Origin: Fodinibius sp050117475
GTDB taxonomy: Bacteria > Bacteroidota > Rhodothermia > Balneolales > Balneolaceae
Length of the DNA stretch: 64,000 nt
Assembly: GCA_050117475.1 (NCBI GenBank)
Contig: JASFMR010000003.1
Location: 3,865 to 67,864, forward strand
Reading direction: 5' to 3'
Under the pieces are notes generated by a model. The model was not told where the DNA came from. It made no database searches and saw only the letters and a program-made list of their open reading frames with translations. Position numbers and translations under genes: made by a program. Below are positions 16,037 to 25,440 of this stretch, in pieces (the stretch's first letter is position 1; every line of letters begins with the position of its first letter).

Positions 16037-17299
16037 ATGGCAACCCGCAAACATGTTATCATCATAGGAGGTGGTTTTGGAGGCATCTCAGCGGCTAAAA
16101 AGCTTAAAAAAGCCGATGTGAATGTCACCGTCATCGACAAAACGAATCACCATCTTTTCCAACCCTTGCTCTACCAGGTGGCAACGGCCGCCCTCTCACC
16201 CGGAGATATTGCTGTTCCCATCCGTGCAATCCTTGGCAGACGCAAAGGGATGAAAGTTCTGCTTGGAAATGTGGTCAATATCGATAAACAGAGCCATGTC
16301 GTCGAATTAGAGGATGGTCAAAGCCTCCATTTTGATTACTTGGTCCTGGCACCGGGTGCTCAATACCATTATTTTGGAAACAATGATTGGGAAGATGAGG
16401 CTCCCGGCCTCAAAACAATCGGTGATGCCTTGCAAGTGCGTGAACGGATACTTCTGTCGCTCGAAAAAGCAGAGCAGGTGGATGATCCAAAACTGCGTGA
16501 GCCCTATTTAACCTATGTTATCATAGGGGGTGGGCCCACCGGCGTTGAGATGGCCGGGGCAATCGGTGAAATTGTCAAACGTAATATGATGCGCGACTAC
16601 AACACCTTCAGTAAAAATGAAACGCGTATTTTCCTGGTTGAAGCCGGCCCCCGAATTCTCAACGGGTACCCGGAAAGTCTATCCGAACGAGCCCGGGAGA
16701 CCCTCGAAAATATGGGAGTCCGCGTGCTTCTCAATACGCCGGTCACGGATATAGGTAAGAAGAAAGTCTCTTTTTCAAAAGGCACCATCGATACTCCCAA
16801 CATTATATGGGCGGCGGGGGTAGCCGCATCACCCTTACTTGCCTGCCTCGATACACTACATGATAAGATGGGACGCGTAATTGTAGAAGATGATCTTTCA
16901 ATAGCCGGGGACAACAACATTTTCGTGATTGGCGATGCCGCCCACAAGAAGGATAAGCATGGAAACCCTCTCCCTGCCCTGGCCCCGGTTGCTATCCAGG
17001 AAGGCAATTACGTGGGAAAACTGATTCGAAGTGAAATCAATGGCAAAAAGCGAAAACCGTTTCACTTTGTGGATAAAGGGACCATGGCTACCATTGGCCG
17101 GGCTAAAGCCGTAGCTGATATCCGTGGGTTAAAATTCAGCGGCTTCTTCGCCTGGCTGCTCTGGTCGATCGTCCACATTTTCTTCCTAATTGGTTTCCGC
17201 AACCGCTTCAAGGTTTTTGTTGAGTGGATGTGGCATTACTTTACTTTCAAACGGGGTGTGCGACTAATAACTGACCGCTTGAAGACGGAAAACCCATAG
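16037..17299 (+). CDS. ndh: type-II NADH:quinone dehydrogenase (NDH-2)
   Basis: 420 residues from the ATG at 16037. The frame is open from 15929, but only from here does the protein begin with MATRKHVIIIGGGFGG. The FAD motif GGGFGG is at 11-16, and the NADH motif VIIGGGPTGVEMAG lies about 155 residues further on. The conserved FAD-contact segment GDAAHKKD follows. The C-terminus is amphipathic and hydrophobic (FFAWLLWSIVHIFFLIGF), as expected for peripheral attachment to the inner membrane. It transfers electrons from NADH to quinone without pumping protons. It converges on the IscA-like gene. Confidence 0.92.
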   Translation: MATRKHVIIIGGGFGGISAAKKLKKADVNVTVIDKTNHHLFQPLLYQVATAALSPGDIAVPIRAILGRRKGMKVLLGNVVNIDKQSHVVELEDGQSLHFDYLVLAPGAQYHYFGNNDWEDEAPGLKTIGDALQVRERILLSLEKAEQVDDPKLREPYLTYVIIGGGPTGVEMAGAIGEIVKRNMMRDYNTFSKNETRIFLVEAGPRILNGYPESLSERARETLENMGVRVLLNTPVTDIGKKKVSFSKGTIDTPNIIWAAGVAASPLLACLDTLHDKMGRVIVEDDLSIAGDNNIFVIGDAAHKKDKHGNPLPALAPVAIQEGNYVGKLIRSEINGKKRKPFHFVDKGTMATIGRAKAVADIRGLKFSGFFAWLLWSIVHIFFLIGFRNRFKVFVEWMWHYFTFKRGVRLITDRLKTENP

Positions 17300-17325
17300 T
17301 AATTTAGGAGTCGTTGAAGCTCAGA

Positions 17326-17784
17326 TCAGGTAGCAAAGGAACTGCCGCAGCCGCAGGTTTCGCTTGCATTTGGATTGTCGAAGCTAAAACCCCGTGCGTC
17401 AAGCCCATCCGGATAATCGATAGACATACCCTTCAGATACATCATATGTTTGGGATCCACGACTATCTCAATTCCCTGGCTAACCAGTATCTCATCATCG
17501 TCGGATTTGTAGTCAAAACCGAGCTTATAGCTGAGCCCCGAACACCCCCCGCCTTCAACAGCTACACGAAGACAAAGAGTACCATCCAGCCCCTCATCCG
17601 ATTTTATTTTCCGAACCTGTCGTGCAGCCCGCTGAGTTAGCTGAAGCGGCGGCCCATCAAACGAAATATCCTCGGGTGTTGTCATCTGTTCCGGTGAAGA
17701 TGAAGCCTTTTCCGGTTCGCCGTCATCCTCATCGATGAGATCTGCTATAACAGAGTCTAAATTTTCTTCCGGTTCTGCTGGCAT
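17326..17784 (-). CDS. A-type Fe-S carrier (IscA/ErpA/HesB family) with acidic N-terminal extension
   Basis: 152 residues. The C-terminal 105 residues are a complete A-type carrier with the three conserved ligand cysteines: Cys81 in EGGGCSG, and Cys144 and Cys146 in ETCGCGSSF. These proteins deliver iron-sulfur clusters to apo-enzymes. The first 47 residues are extra, acidic and low in complexity (ENLDSVIADLIDEDDGEPEK). Typical family members have about 107-120 residues, so this extension is unusual. No isc or suf genes are adjacent. LipA (20521-21399), a radical-SAM Fe-S enzyme nearby, would be a client (inference). Confidence 0.9.
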   Translation of the reverse strand: MPAEPEENLDSVIADLIDEDDGEPEKASSSPEQMTTPEDISFDGPPLQLTQRAARQVRKIKSDEGLDGTLCLRVAVEGGGCSGLSYKLGFDYKSDDDEILVSQGIEIVVDPKHMMYLKGMSIDYPDGLDARGFSFDNPNASETCGCGSSFAT

Positions 17785-17803
17785 TTCTATACATCTTTAA
17801 ATG

Positions 17804-18490
17804 TTAAGTATCACACTTCTGTGAATACGTAAAGTAATCAATATTATTTTTCCTGAACAAATTTAGTATATCGGCACTCACTAAGTTTACGAGTGTACGT
17901 GAGGCTGTTTCTAAGGGGATGTCCACCAAGTGGGCAAATTTCTCAACGGTAATTTCACCGTATTCATTCAGATATCGAAACAGTTTTTGTTCATTGGGGC
18001 CGTATTCAAAAGTGACCCCCTCATCAGAATTCCTTTTCTTAATAATCTCAATAAGCTCCTTACTGGCTACCTTGTTCTGGTCCTTCTCCCTCATAAATAC
18101 AGTATCTTCCTTCTTACCCCGCACATAGATAGGTTTGTTGGGAGCCTCCGGAACCTTAATAACCAACAGGTCCCGATCGCCAAAGTGTACAATCTCAATT
18201 TTTATTTCTACTTCGGGATGACAAAATTCATGCGCCGCTTTCGCCAGTAAAAACTCTTCTTCCTGATACCCCAGCACTCCTATAAGAGATTTGTCATCAT
18301 CCACACCAATCAGCAGGGTGCCCCCTTTGGTATTCGCAAAAGCGGCAATTTCGCGGGCTATTTTGTATGCGGAGGGAATTGTTCTCTTAAATTCCAGATA
18401 GGTACCTTCTCCCGTCTGTGCAAGGTTCTTAACATCCAGATAGTCCATCTGGGATAGTGAGGCTGTGCTTTGATAATTTGAGGAATACAT
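17804..18490 (-). CDS. AlbA_2/Schlafen-type domain protein with C-terminal winged helix
   Basis: About 228 residues from the ATG at 18490; a GTG at 18496 is an alternative. Residues about 20-140 match the AlbA_2 domain. The segments GTYLEFKRTIPS, REIAAFANTKGGTLLIGVDDD and YVRGKKEDTVFMRE follow in family order. The C-terminal 60 residues read like a winged helix (EYGEITVEKFAHLVDIPLETASRTL). Proteins with this pair are putative DNA-binding regulators. No target is evident. The gene is 20 bp upstream of the IscA-like gene on the same strand, so the two are probably co-transcribed. Confidence 0.85.
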   Translation of the reverse strand: MYSSNYQSTASLSQMDYLDVKNLAQTGEGTYLEFKRTIPSAYKIAREIAAFANTKGGTLLIGVDDDKSLIGVLGYQEEEFLLAKAAHEFCHPEVEIKIEIVHFGDRDLLVIKVPEAPNKPIYVRGKKEDTVFMREKDQNKVASKELIEIIKKRNSDEGVTFEYGPNEQKLFRYLNEYGEITVEKFAHLVDIPLETASRTLVNLVSADILNLFRKNNIDYFTYSQKCDT

Positions 18491-18708
18491 AGCCACTCTG
18501 TCTTAGGTTCAATAAATAAACGAAGGTACATACAAAATATTAAGTGTCAATAAATCTATAGGATCCACTATGCTTATTCATATTAAATTTTATACCTGCA
18601 AAACCGTTTCAGAACATCCTTGATGTGAATACTGCAGATACTGGTTCCTACAACCGGTGTGCTCTAAAACACTTAAAATTTAATATATAGTTACCTTTAC
18701 GCATATCC

Positions 18709-19719
18709 TTAAATAACAATTTCTTCCTTTGGATTCCTAGTCATCAAGTCATACAACATATCTTTAGGATCCGCCCCATTAAACAACACCCGATATACCG
18801 CCGCAGTTATGGGCATTTCCACGCCCAGCGTCTTACTCCACTCCCGAACAGACTTGGTCGTTTTTACTCCCTCTGCCACCATATTCATATTTGACACAAT
18901 TTCTTCAAGGCTTTTTCCCTGCCCGATATTATACCCGACATAGCGATTTCGGCTGTGCTCGCTGGTACAGGTTACAATCAGATCCCCCATGCCGGCCAGG
19001 CCCGAAAAAGTATCCTGCGAAGCTCCCAGTTGCATACCCAGGCGTTTCATTTCGTGTAACCCCCGGGTCATCAGGGCTGCCTTGGCATTATCGCCCAGCT
19101 GTGAACCATCAATGATCCCGGCCGCAATAGCCATGATATTCTTAACAGCTCCACCAATCTCCACACCAATAATATCATAGTTCAGATATACCCTGAACAT
19201 AGGGGTCAAAAAGGTTTCCTGGATGATCCGCGTCGTTCGTTTCGAATACGAGCTCGCCACCACGGTGGTCGGTTTAAATTTGCTTACCTCCTCAGCATGA
19301 CTCGGACCTGAAATCACACCAATATGATCATCGATAATCTTGCCTTCCAGCACCTCACTGAGCACCTGTGACATGGTCTGAAACGTCTCGTTCTCGATCC
19401 CCTTGGCGACACTGACTACAATTTCATCTCCATTGAAATAGGGCTTAAGTTTGGTTGCCACCTCACGCATCGCATGGGAGGGGGTTGCAAACACCACCAT
19501 TTCGGGTTCATCAAGGCATTCTTCCAAATCGGTATAACACACGACCGAATCGGGCAGAGTAACTTCTGAGATATAGGCAGGGTTACGATGCTGTTTATTT
19601 ATATTGTAGGCAATTTCGGCCTCCCTGGCCCAGAGCTGCACCTCGTTGCCTGCCCGGGCTAATACAACCGAAAGAGCGGTACCAAAACTGCCGGCTCCAA
19701 TGATGGTTATTCTTTTCAC
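18709..19719 (-). CDS. gpsA: NAD(P)-dependent glycerol-3-phosphate dehydrogenase
   Basis: 336 residues from a GTG start. It reduces dihydroxyacetone phosphate to sn-glycerol-3-phosphate for phospholipid synthesis in the cytoplasm. The cofactor motif GAGSFGT is at 8-14, VISGPSHAEEV in the middle, and the catalytic-lysine region GGAVKNIMAIAAGI is present. LAGMGDLIVTCTS is also intact. It begins 4 bp after the plsY stop. The two genes encode consecutive steps: GpsA makes the acyl acceptor that PlsY uses. Confidence 0.96.
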   Translation of the reverse strand: MKRITIIGAGSFGTALSVVLARAGNEVQLWAREAEIAYNINKQHRNPAYISEVTLPDSVVCYTDLEECLDEPEMVVFATPSHAMREVATKLKPYFNGDEIVVSVAKGIENETFQTMSQVLSEVLEGKIIDDHIGVISGPSHAEEVSKFKPTTVVASSYSKRTTRIIQETFLTPMFRVYLNYDIIGVEIGGAVKNIMAIAAGIIDGSQLGDNAKAALMTRGLHEMKRLGMQLGASQDTFSGLAGMGDLIVTCTSEHSRNRYVGYNIGQGKSLEEIVSNMNMVAEGVKTTKSVREWSKTLGVEMPITAAVYRVLFNGADPKDMLYDLMTRNPKEEIVI

Positions 19720-19723
19720 AATA

Positions 19724-20428
19724 TCAGGTGCCGGATTGCGGTTTCTTTTCTTTGTTTAGCCATCCTACGGCTGGTTTAAACGAGCTTACTTGGTTTTCGG
19801 TTCCATTCAACAAACGCTTTATGTTGCCTCGGTGTTTTATGATGATACCGATACCAATGAGTGCTCCAAAAATAAGTACGCTGCCATCGAGATCCCAACC
19901 GAAACTATAGCGCAAAACGACCAACAACAGCGGATAGATAAATGCGGCGACCAGCGAAGCCAAAGACACATACCGGCTAATGAGCATCACAATCAGAAAA
20001 ACACCGGCTGTAATACCCACGGAAACAGGTTCAATTCCACACAGCATGCCGGCGGCGGTAGCCATTCCCTTTCCCCCGTCAAAGTTGGCATAAATAGGAA
20101 ACATGTGACCGATAACAGCAACAACACCGCAGGCGATTTTCAGAAAAGGATGCACATCCCAAAAATCAAAAAGGCTAACAGGCCCCGAGCCAATATGGTA
20201 GGCCAGTTGACTAATCCACAGTGAACAGCTGAACCCTTTAAAGAAATCAATCAACAAGACAATCACACCTGGTTTCCACCCCAACAAGCGAAAGGTGTTA
20301 GTAGCACCGGCATTGCCGCTCCCAAAATCTCGGATATCCACGCCCTTGAACAGCTTGCCCATCCAGATTGATGAGGGAATAGACCCTACCAGGTAACTCA
20401 ATAGTATAACAACTCCAAGTGCTAACAT
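19724..20428 (-). CDS. plsY: acyl-phosphate:glycerol-3-phosphate acyltransferase
   Basis: A 234-residue inner-membrane enzyme that puts the first acyl chain on glycerol-3-phosphate. Typical PlsY features are visible: YLVGSIPSSIWMGK, DIRDFGSGNAGATNTFR, and FDGGKGMATAAGM. Five to seven hydrophobic segments are present. The C-terminal tail of about 30 polar residues is a little longer than usual. It is the first gene of the plsY-gpsA pair. Confidence 0.95.
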   Translation of the reverse strand: MLALGVVILLSYLVGSIPSSIWMGKLFKGVDIRDFGSGNAGATNTFRLLGWKPGVIVLLIDFFKGFSCSLWISQLAYHIGSGPVSLFDFWDVHPFLKIACGVVAVIGHMFPIYANFDGGKGMATAAGMLCGIEPVSVGITAGVFLIVMLISRYVSLASLVAAFIYPLLLVVLRYSFGWDLDGSVLIFGALIGIGIIIKHRGNIKRLLNGTENQVSSFKPAVGWLNKEKKPQSGT

Positions 20429-20520
20429 ATAAATAGTTTAATTCAGAAATGCTGATCTTCTGAAATATAAAAGATCAGATGATAATCTCGAGAGAAAATT
20501 CCACAAATACCGGAAATAAC

Positions 20521-21399
20521 CTACACGTGCTTCTCAGCGTGATAGGAAGAACGAACCAGCGGGCCACTCTCTACATGTTCAAGCCCCAGGCCTTCCCCTA
20601 TTTCCTTGTATTCAGCAAACTGGTCAGGGTGAACCCACTCCACAACCGGCTGATGCATCTTGGTAGGTTGCATGTATTGACCGATCGTTAACACATCCAC
20701 ACCGTAATCAACACAGTCTTTCATTAGTTCAATAACCTGTTCTCGCTTTTCGCCAAAACCGACCATAATACCCGTCTTTGTTCGAAGCCCCTGGTCTTTA
20801 CATCGTTTCAGCAATTCAAGAGATCGTTTGTATTTTGCCTGGGGACGAATGGTACGATATAAATCAGGGACGGTCTCCAAATTATGACTCAAAACATCCG
20901 GCGGGGTATCAATTACGATTTGAAGAGCTTCCCAAACACCTCTGAAATCCGGAATCAACGATTCTATGGTGACACCATCAATAGCCTCGCGCAACTGGCG
21001 GTGACATTCTGCAAAAATGGGTGCCCCTCCATCCTGACGCTCGTCCCGATTGACAGACGTCAACACAACGTGTCTCAGCCCCATCTTTTTAGCCGCATCG
21101 GTCACACGCCGAGGCTCATCCCAATCGAGGCCTTGCACAGGGCGACCCGTCTTGACAGCGCAAAAAGAACAAGACCGGGTGCAGACATCTCCCAGAATCA
21201 TAAATGTAGCGGTTCCATTGCCCCAGCATTCCCCCATATTCGGGCAGCGGGCTTCCGAACAAACAGTATTCAGCGAGTGCTTCCGTATGGTTTCAGAAAC
21301 TTCCTTAAACTTTTCTCCGGATGGCAATTTAACCCGAAGCCAGTCGGGGCGCCGTTTTGTTTGTTCGTTTCGATCTACAACGTTGAGTTCTTTTATCAT
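20521..21399 (-). CDS. lipA: lipoyl synthase
   Basis: A 292-residue radical-SAM enzyme that inserts two sulfurs into octanoyl groups on lipoyl domains. The auxiliary cluster cysteines are Cys47, Cys52 and Cys58 (CSEARCPNMGEC), and the radical-SAM cluster is Cys73, Cys77 and Cys80 (CTRSCSFC). The C-terminal RSSYHA signature is present. It follows lipB by 17 bp. Together the two genes supply lipoate for 2-oxoacid dehydrogenases, whose E3 subunit is encoded just upstream at 22305. Confidence 0.97.
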   Translation of the reverse strand: MIKELNVVDRNEQTKRRPDWLRVKLPSGEKFKEVSETIRKHSLNTVCSEARCPNMGECWGNGTATFMILGDVCTRSCSFCAVKTGRPVQGLDWDEPRRVTDAAKKMGLRHVVLTSVNRDERQDGGAPIFAECHRQLREAIDGVTIESLIPDFRGVWEALQIVIDTPPDVLSHNLETVPDLYRTIRPQAKYKRSLELLKRCKDQGLRTKTGIMVGFGEKREQVIELMKDCVDYGVDVLTIGQYMQPTKMHQPVVEWVHPDQFAEYKEIGEGLGLEHVESGPLVRSSYHAEKHV

Positions 21400-21416
21400 G
21401 AAACTAAAATCAAATA

Positions 21417-22190
21417 TTAATGGGGTGCTTCTTCTGTATCTGAGTGTTTAAGATACGAAAATTGATCGTCCAGTTCAGGCAAGGAATCAACCTCTGAAAT
21501 ACTTATTTCAAATACTTCCTCAAAATGGGAAACAATATGTTCTTTCACTTCATCTTCATCAATTTTTTTCCCAAGCAACACTTCTAAACTGGTTACTTCC
21601 TTATCGGTAATGCCGCATGGTACTATATGATTGAAATAGCTCAGATCAGCATTGATATTAAACGCAAAACCGTGCATTGTCACCCAACGCGAACAACGTA
21701 TACCCATGGCACAGATCTTCTGCTCACCAACCCACACCCCAGTCAGCCCCTCGATGCGTCCGGCTTCGACGTTATAGTCTCTGCACACACGGATGATAAC
21801 CTCTTCCAAGTAACGCAAATATTTGTGGATATCGGTAAAGTGGCGCCCGAGGTCAAAAATCGGATAACCTACAATCTGGCCCGGGCCGTGATACGTAATG
21901 TCCCCGCCACGATCAATCTCAATAAACTCTGCATCAATTTCTGCCAGTTCGGCTAACCCCTTCAGAAGATGAGCTTTATCCCCGCTTTTTCCCAGTGTAT
22001 AGACATGGGGATGTTCTACAAATAATAAAACATCATTACTAGCCTCACCGGGCTTATAAAGACCCTTCTTTTTGCGACGTTGTAACTTCTCCTCTACCAG
22101 ACGCTGTTGAATCGCGGTCTGCAAATCCCACACAGGGCGATAAGGCGCCCTTCCCAAATCATATAATTCAACAGTATTCATATTTTCCAT
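21417..22190 (-). CDS. lipB: lipoyl(octanoyl) transferase
   Basis: 257 residues. It moves octanoate from acyl-carrier protein to a lysine of lipoyl domains. The signature RGGDITYHGPGQ is at 94-105, the catalytic Lys158 (EQKIC) and Cys192 (IVPCGI) are present. A stretch of basic residues at about 38-45 is longer than in E. coli LipB. It is first in the lipB-lipA unit, just after an inverted-repeat intergenic region. Confidence 0.96.
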   Translation of the reverse strand: MENMNTVELYDLGRAPYRPVWDLQTAIQQRLVEEKLQRRKKKGLYKPGEASNDVLLFVEHPHVYTLGKSGDKAHLLKGLAELAEIDAEFIEIDRGGDITYHGPGQIVGYPIFDLGRHFTDIHKYLRYLEEVIIRVCRDYNVEAGRIEGLTGVWVGEQKICAMGIRCSRWVTMHGFAFNINADLSYFNHIVPCGITDKEVTSLEVLLGKKIDEDEVKEHIVSHFEEVFEISISEVDSLPELDDQFSYLKHSDTEEAPH

Positions 22191-22263
22191 AAATTAGGAA
22201 TTAAAAAATTGGGAATTAGGAATCATCGTATATGATTAAATTCCTAATTCCTCATTCCTAATT
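22191..22263. repeat. AT-rich inverted repeat of AATTAGGAATTAGG type
   Basis: Imperfect palindrome with arms of about 33-35 bases made from repeats of the heptamer-like unit ATTAGGA, centred at about 22228. It lies between lpdA and lipB, both on the minus strand. The fold could act as terminator or transcript stabiliser. Its microsatellite-like arms suggest it arose by slippage. Confidence 0.75.
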
Positions 22264-22304
22264 TTAATAATTCATTAAAAGGTCAGTATGTCTGCCACAT
22301 TAAA

Positions 22305-23735
22305 CTAGGCTTTCTGCTTTTTCTTTGGTTGAGTGCCAAGGTGCACACCTTCATTATAGGCTTCGGCCGCAGCCTCCATAACTGCCTCTGACATGGTCGG
22401 GTGGGGATGGACAGCACTGATAATCTCATGTCCGGTTGTTTCAAGATCACGAGCCACTACAACTTCTGCAATCAGTTCCGTAACATGAGATCCGATCATG
22501 TGGCATCCCAGCCATTCGCCGTATTTGTCATCGAAAATTACTTTAACAAAGCCTTCCTCGTGACCCAGGCCCGTAGCCTTGCCACTCGCAGAAAAAGGAA
22601 ATTTCCCTACTTTAATATCATAACCTTCATCTTTGGCCTGCTGCTCGGTAAGTCCCACCGAAGCAACCTGGGGCTCACAATAAGTACAGCCCGGAATGTT
22701 ATCATATTTGATCGGTAAAGGATCCTCACCGGCCAACCTTTCAACACAAACGATTCCTTCATGAGAAGCTTTATGGGCCAGCCAGGGAGCGCCGATGATG
22801 TCACCAATCGCATAGATACCGTCAACAGTCGTTTGATACGTTTCTTTATCTACCTTAATGGCTCCTCTTTCATATTCGACACCAATTTTGTCAAGTCCGA
22901 TGCCTTCCACATTACCGGTAACGCCCACGGCAGACAACACGACATCCGCTTCAACCGTCTCTTCGTTGTCACCGGTCTTGATGGTCACTTTCACGCCATC
23001 TCCTTTTTTCTCGACCTTTTCAACCGTACTGCCGGTGCGGACATCGATGCCCTTTTTCTTGTAAATTTTTCCCAGTTCTTTACCGATATCCTTATCCTCA
23101 ACAGGAACCAGCGTATCCTGCAGCTCCACGAGGGTTACTTCGGTACCGATGGTATTGTAAAAATAAGCAAATTCCACTCCAATCGCTCCCGCACCGATAA
23201 CCACCATCTTCTCTGGCTGCTCTTCAAGCTGCATAGCTTTTTCGGAATCGATCACCATCTTGCCATCGATCTTGATGTTTGGAAGCTCACGGGGACGGGC
23301 ACCGGTAGCGATAATGAAATTTTTAGCTTTTATCTGCTCCTTGGTGTTATCCTTGTCATCGACCACTTTTATCTGGTCTTTGGTTTCAAAAACCCCCTTA
23401 CCCTCAAAAACCTCAATCTTATTGGCCTTCATCAGGAATTGAACCCCTTTGCTCATCTTATTGGCCACATTACGGCTGCGCTCAATTATCCCGCCAAAAT
23501 CTGCTGAATAATCTTTGACATTTATTCCGTAATCGCCGGCATGCTCAATACTTTCAAAAACCTCCGCAGAACGAAGCAGTGCCTTGGTTGGAATACATCC
23601 AATATTCAAGCAAACGCCACCCAGATGGCGTTTTTCAACAATTGCTGTTTTGAAACCGAGTTGAGATGCACGGATCGCGGCTACATAACCTCCGGGGCCC
23701 GATCCAATTACACACACGTCAAATTCTTTTGCCAT
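22305..23735 (-). CDS. lpdA: dihydrolipoyl dehydrogenase (E3)
   Basis: A 476-residue FAD disulfide oxidoreductase that reoxidises dihydrolipoyl groups in 2-oxoacid dehydrogenase and glycine-cleavage complexes. FAD motif GSGPGG at 11-16, redox disulfide Cys42/Cys47 (GGVCLNIGC), NAD motif VIGAGAIGVEFA and the C-terminal base motif HPHPTMSEA are all present. There is no fused lipoyl domain. It lies upstream of lipB-lipA on the same strand, linking the enzyme to its cofactor pathway. Confidence 0.96.
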   Translation of the reverse strand: MAKEFDVCVIGSGPGGYVAAIRASQLGFKTAIVEKRHLGGVCLNIGCIPTKALLRSAEVFESIEHAGDYGINVKDYSADFGGIIERSRNVANKMSKGVQFLMKANKIEVFEGKGVFETKDQIKVVDDKDNTKEQIKAKNFIIATGARPRELPNIKIDGKMVIDSEKAMQLEEQPEKMVVIGAGAIGVEFAYFYNTIGTEVTLVELQDTLVPVEDKDIGKELGKIYKKKGIDVRTGSTVEKVEKKGDGVKVTIKTGDNEETVEADVVLSAVGVTGNVEGIGLDKIGVEYERGAIKVDKETYQTTVDGIYAIGDIIGAPWLAHKASHEGIVCVERLAGEDPLPIKYDNIPGCTYCEPQVASVGLTEQQAKDEGYDIKVGKFPFSASGKATGLGHEEGFVKVIFDDKYGEWLGCHMIGSHVTELIAEVVVARDLETTGHEIISAVHPHPTMSEAVMEAAAEAYNEGVHLGTQPKKKQKA

Positions 23736-24009
23736 GGGAAAACGATTTATTTAATGATTTATAAATGGTTGAAGGATTGATTTCATAGTTCTTTATTTTT
23801 TTCGGTAATGACCGCCTCAATCAAAAATTCCAAAGTCAACAGGCCAATAAACCAATCATTCAGCCATTTTTAACAAGCGCTCTAATTTAAGGATTCTAAA
23901 TGAGAGATATAAGGCATCAGGCCATAAAATTGTTCCCTGTTTCGACATATCGAGAAATCATTCCGAGCCTGTTCATTGAAACAAAACCTTATACAGCCTC
24001 ATACACAAA

Positions 24010-24513
24010 TCATGGCCTCGGTTCATGAAATGGATTGTGCCTGATTTCGGAAGCTAAACCCGGATATTTTTTGGCAAGATCCTTTGATTCAATTATTTCG
24101 AAATCATCGAAATCAAAACCGGGAGCAACCGTACATCCCAGTAACGAATATTCCCCTTCACTGTATGCGCGCTGCCAACATCCTTTGCAGACCGCCTGCT
24201 GGTAACTATATTCTGAAGTTAACCTATCATCAAGCTTTGCTCGTTGGAAATTCCCTTCCCGGTCTATTATTTCGAGCGTGAGCGGGTCTCCTCTGTAGAA
24301 ATGCCAAAGCTCATCGGAATCTACCCGGTGCCACCTGGTACAAACGCCCTGCGGAACCAAAAAATAAATTCCGGTGGCAGCATTTCTTATTTGTCCGCTC
24401 CTCCGACTCACATTTTCATCAGCCCGGTAAATCTCCCTGTAAAATCCTCCTTCCGGATGATCTGACAACTTTAAAAGGTTAATAATATCCTGAGTGGTTA
24501 TTTTCTTAGGCAT
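24010..24513 (-). CDS. DUF985 cupin protein
   Basis: A 167-residue single cupin domain of the DUF985/YML079-like group. The family pattern is clear: LSDHPEGGFYREIYR, then FLVPQGVCTRWHRVDSDELWHFYRG, and SLLGCTVAPGFDFDDFE. His in RWHRVDSDE and the following acidic residues fit a metal or small-ligand site. The function of the family is not established; isomerase-like and sugar-binding roles have been discussed. The gene is divergent from the lipoprotein at 24593 and follows a 274-bp gap after lpdA. Confidence 0.9.
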   Translation of the reverse strand: MPKKITTQDIINLLKLSDHPEGGFYREIYRADENVSRRSGQIRNAATGIYFLVPQGVCTRWHRVDSDELWHFYRGDPLTLEIIDREGNFQRAKLDDRLTSEYSYQQAVCKGCWQRAYSEGEYSLLGCTVAPGFDFDDFEIIESKDLAKKYPGLASEIRHNPFHEPRP

Positions 24514-24592
24514 AAAATTTTCTCAACGGAACATTTACCATTCTATGTTGTTTGTAGAGTGCAATAATTCTATTAATAAAAAAACTCTTTAT

Positions 24593-25378
24593 ATGAATTC
24601 TATAAAGCGATACACATTACTTTTTGCCAGTGCATTATTATTAGGATTTATTGTCAATGCCTGTACAACCGGGCCTGACGAAACACAAACCCTGCCCATA
24701 TTTTCCAGTACGGAAGCTCCCGGCGACTCTGCCCATGCCTATCTAAGCAATGATCAGTTTAACCAGCTAAACATTGAAATTGATTACATGCCGGGTTATC
24801 AACCCAATCAACAGGCCCTCGACAGCCTGAAAGAGTTTCTCCATGAGCATTTAAATAAATCATCCGTCAATATAGAGCCGCCTACAGAAATACCTTCGGG
24901 CGGATCGGATGCCTACGACGGAGAGGATATCGTAAATATTGAACAGCAGAATCGTAATCATTATACAACGTTGCAAAAAGTAGGAAGCGATACCCTATGG
25001 GCCTATTTTCTTGTCCTGGACGGACAGTTCAAAAATCAAAACAATGTACTGGGTGTTACTTATTTAAATACATCCATGGCATTCTTTGGTCCCACTATTC
25101 ATGATAATAGTGGAGGCGTTACCCAACCTAAGCGTTACAAGTTAGAGGGTACGGTTTACATGCATGAGATGGGGCACAATATCGGCCTTGTAGCCAACGG
25201 CAGTCCAATGCAGCGGGATCACCAGGATGCCGGCAACGGGCATCACTGCGACAATCAAAATTGCCTGATGTATTACGCCGTAGAGACGACCGACTACACA
25301 TCCATTTTGATGGACAGCCCCATGCCTGATTTGGATGCCAATTGCACAGCCGATCTCCAGGCAAACGGCGGTAAATAG
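24593..25378 (+). CDS. putative metzincin-like zinc metalloprotease lipoprotein
   Basis: 261 residues from the ATG at 24593. That start gives a lipoprotein signal (LLLGFIVNAC, Cys24); the frame is open further upstream but without signal character. The zinc motif HEMGHNIGL is at about 191-199, with HQDAGNGHH following and a NCLMYY segment that resembles a Met-turn. This is the pattern HExxHxxGxx seen in metzincins. The N-terminal half has no recognisable domain. It should be anchored in the envelope as a peptidase, but the substrate is unknown and I could not place it in a named MEROPS family. A convergent hairpin follows. Confidence 0.72.
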   Translation: MNSIKRYTLLFASALLLGFIVNACTTGPDETQTLPIFSSTEAPGDSAHAYLSNDQFNQLNIEIDYMPGYQPNQQALDSLKEFLHEHLNKSSVNIEPPTEIPSGGSDAYDGEDIVNIEQQNRNHYTTLQKVGSDTLWAYFLVLDGQFKNQNNVLGVTYLNTSMAFFGPTIHDNSGGVTQPKRYKLEGTVYMHEMGHNIGLVANGSPMQRDHQDAGNGHHCDNQNCLMYYAVETTDYTSILMDSPMPDLDANCTADLQANGGK

Positions 25379-25396
25379 CAGATTTATTTTTGATGT

Positions 25397-25429
25397 TTGA
25401 GCAGTGAGCAGCTACAGCCCACTGCTCAA
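25397..25429. terminator. bidirectional hairpin between convergent genes
   Basis: Perfect 10-bp arms TTGAGCAGTG and CACTGCTCAA around a 13-base loop, between the stop codons of the metalloprotease-like gene (+) and the esterase gene (-). There is no strong T run, so termination may be partial. Confidence 0.7.
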
Positions 25430-25440
25430 CTCATGATTTA

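Noticed and set aside
22761..23507. A 248-codon plus-strand open frame
   Set aside because: It is antisense to lpdA, which is complete; the opposite-strand frame is a codon-bias shadow.
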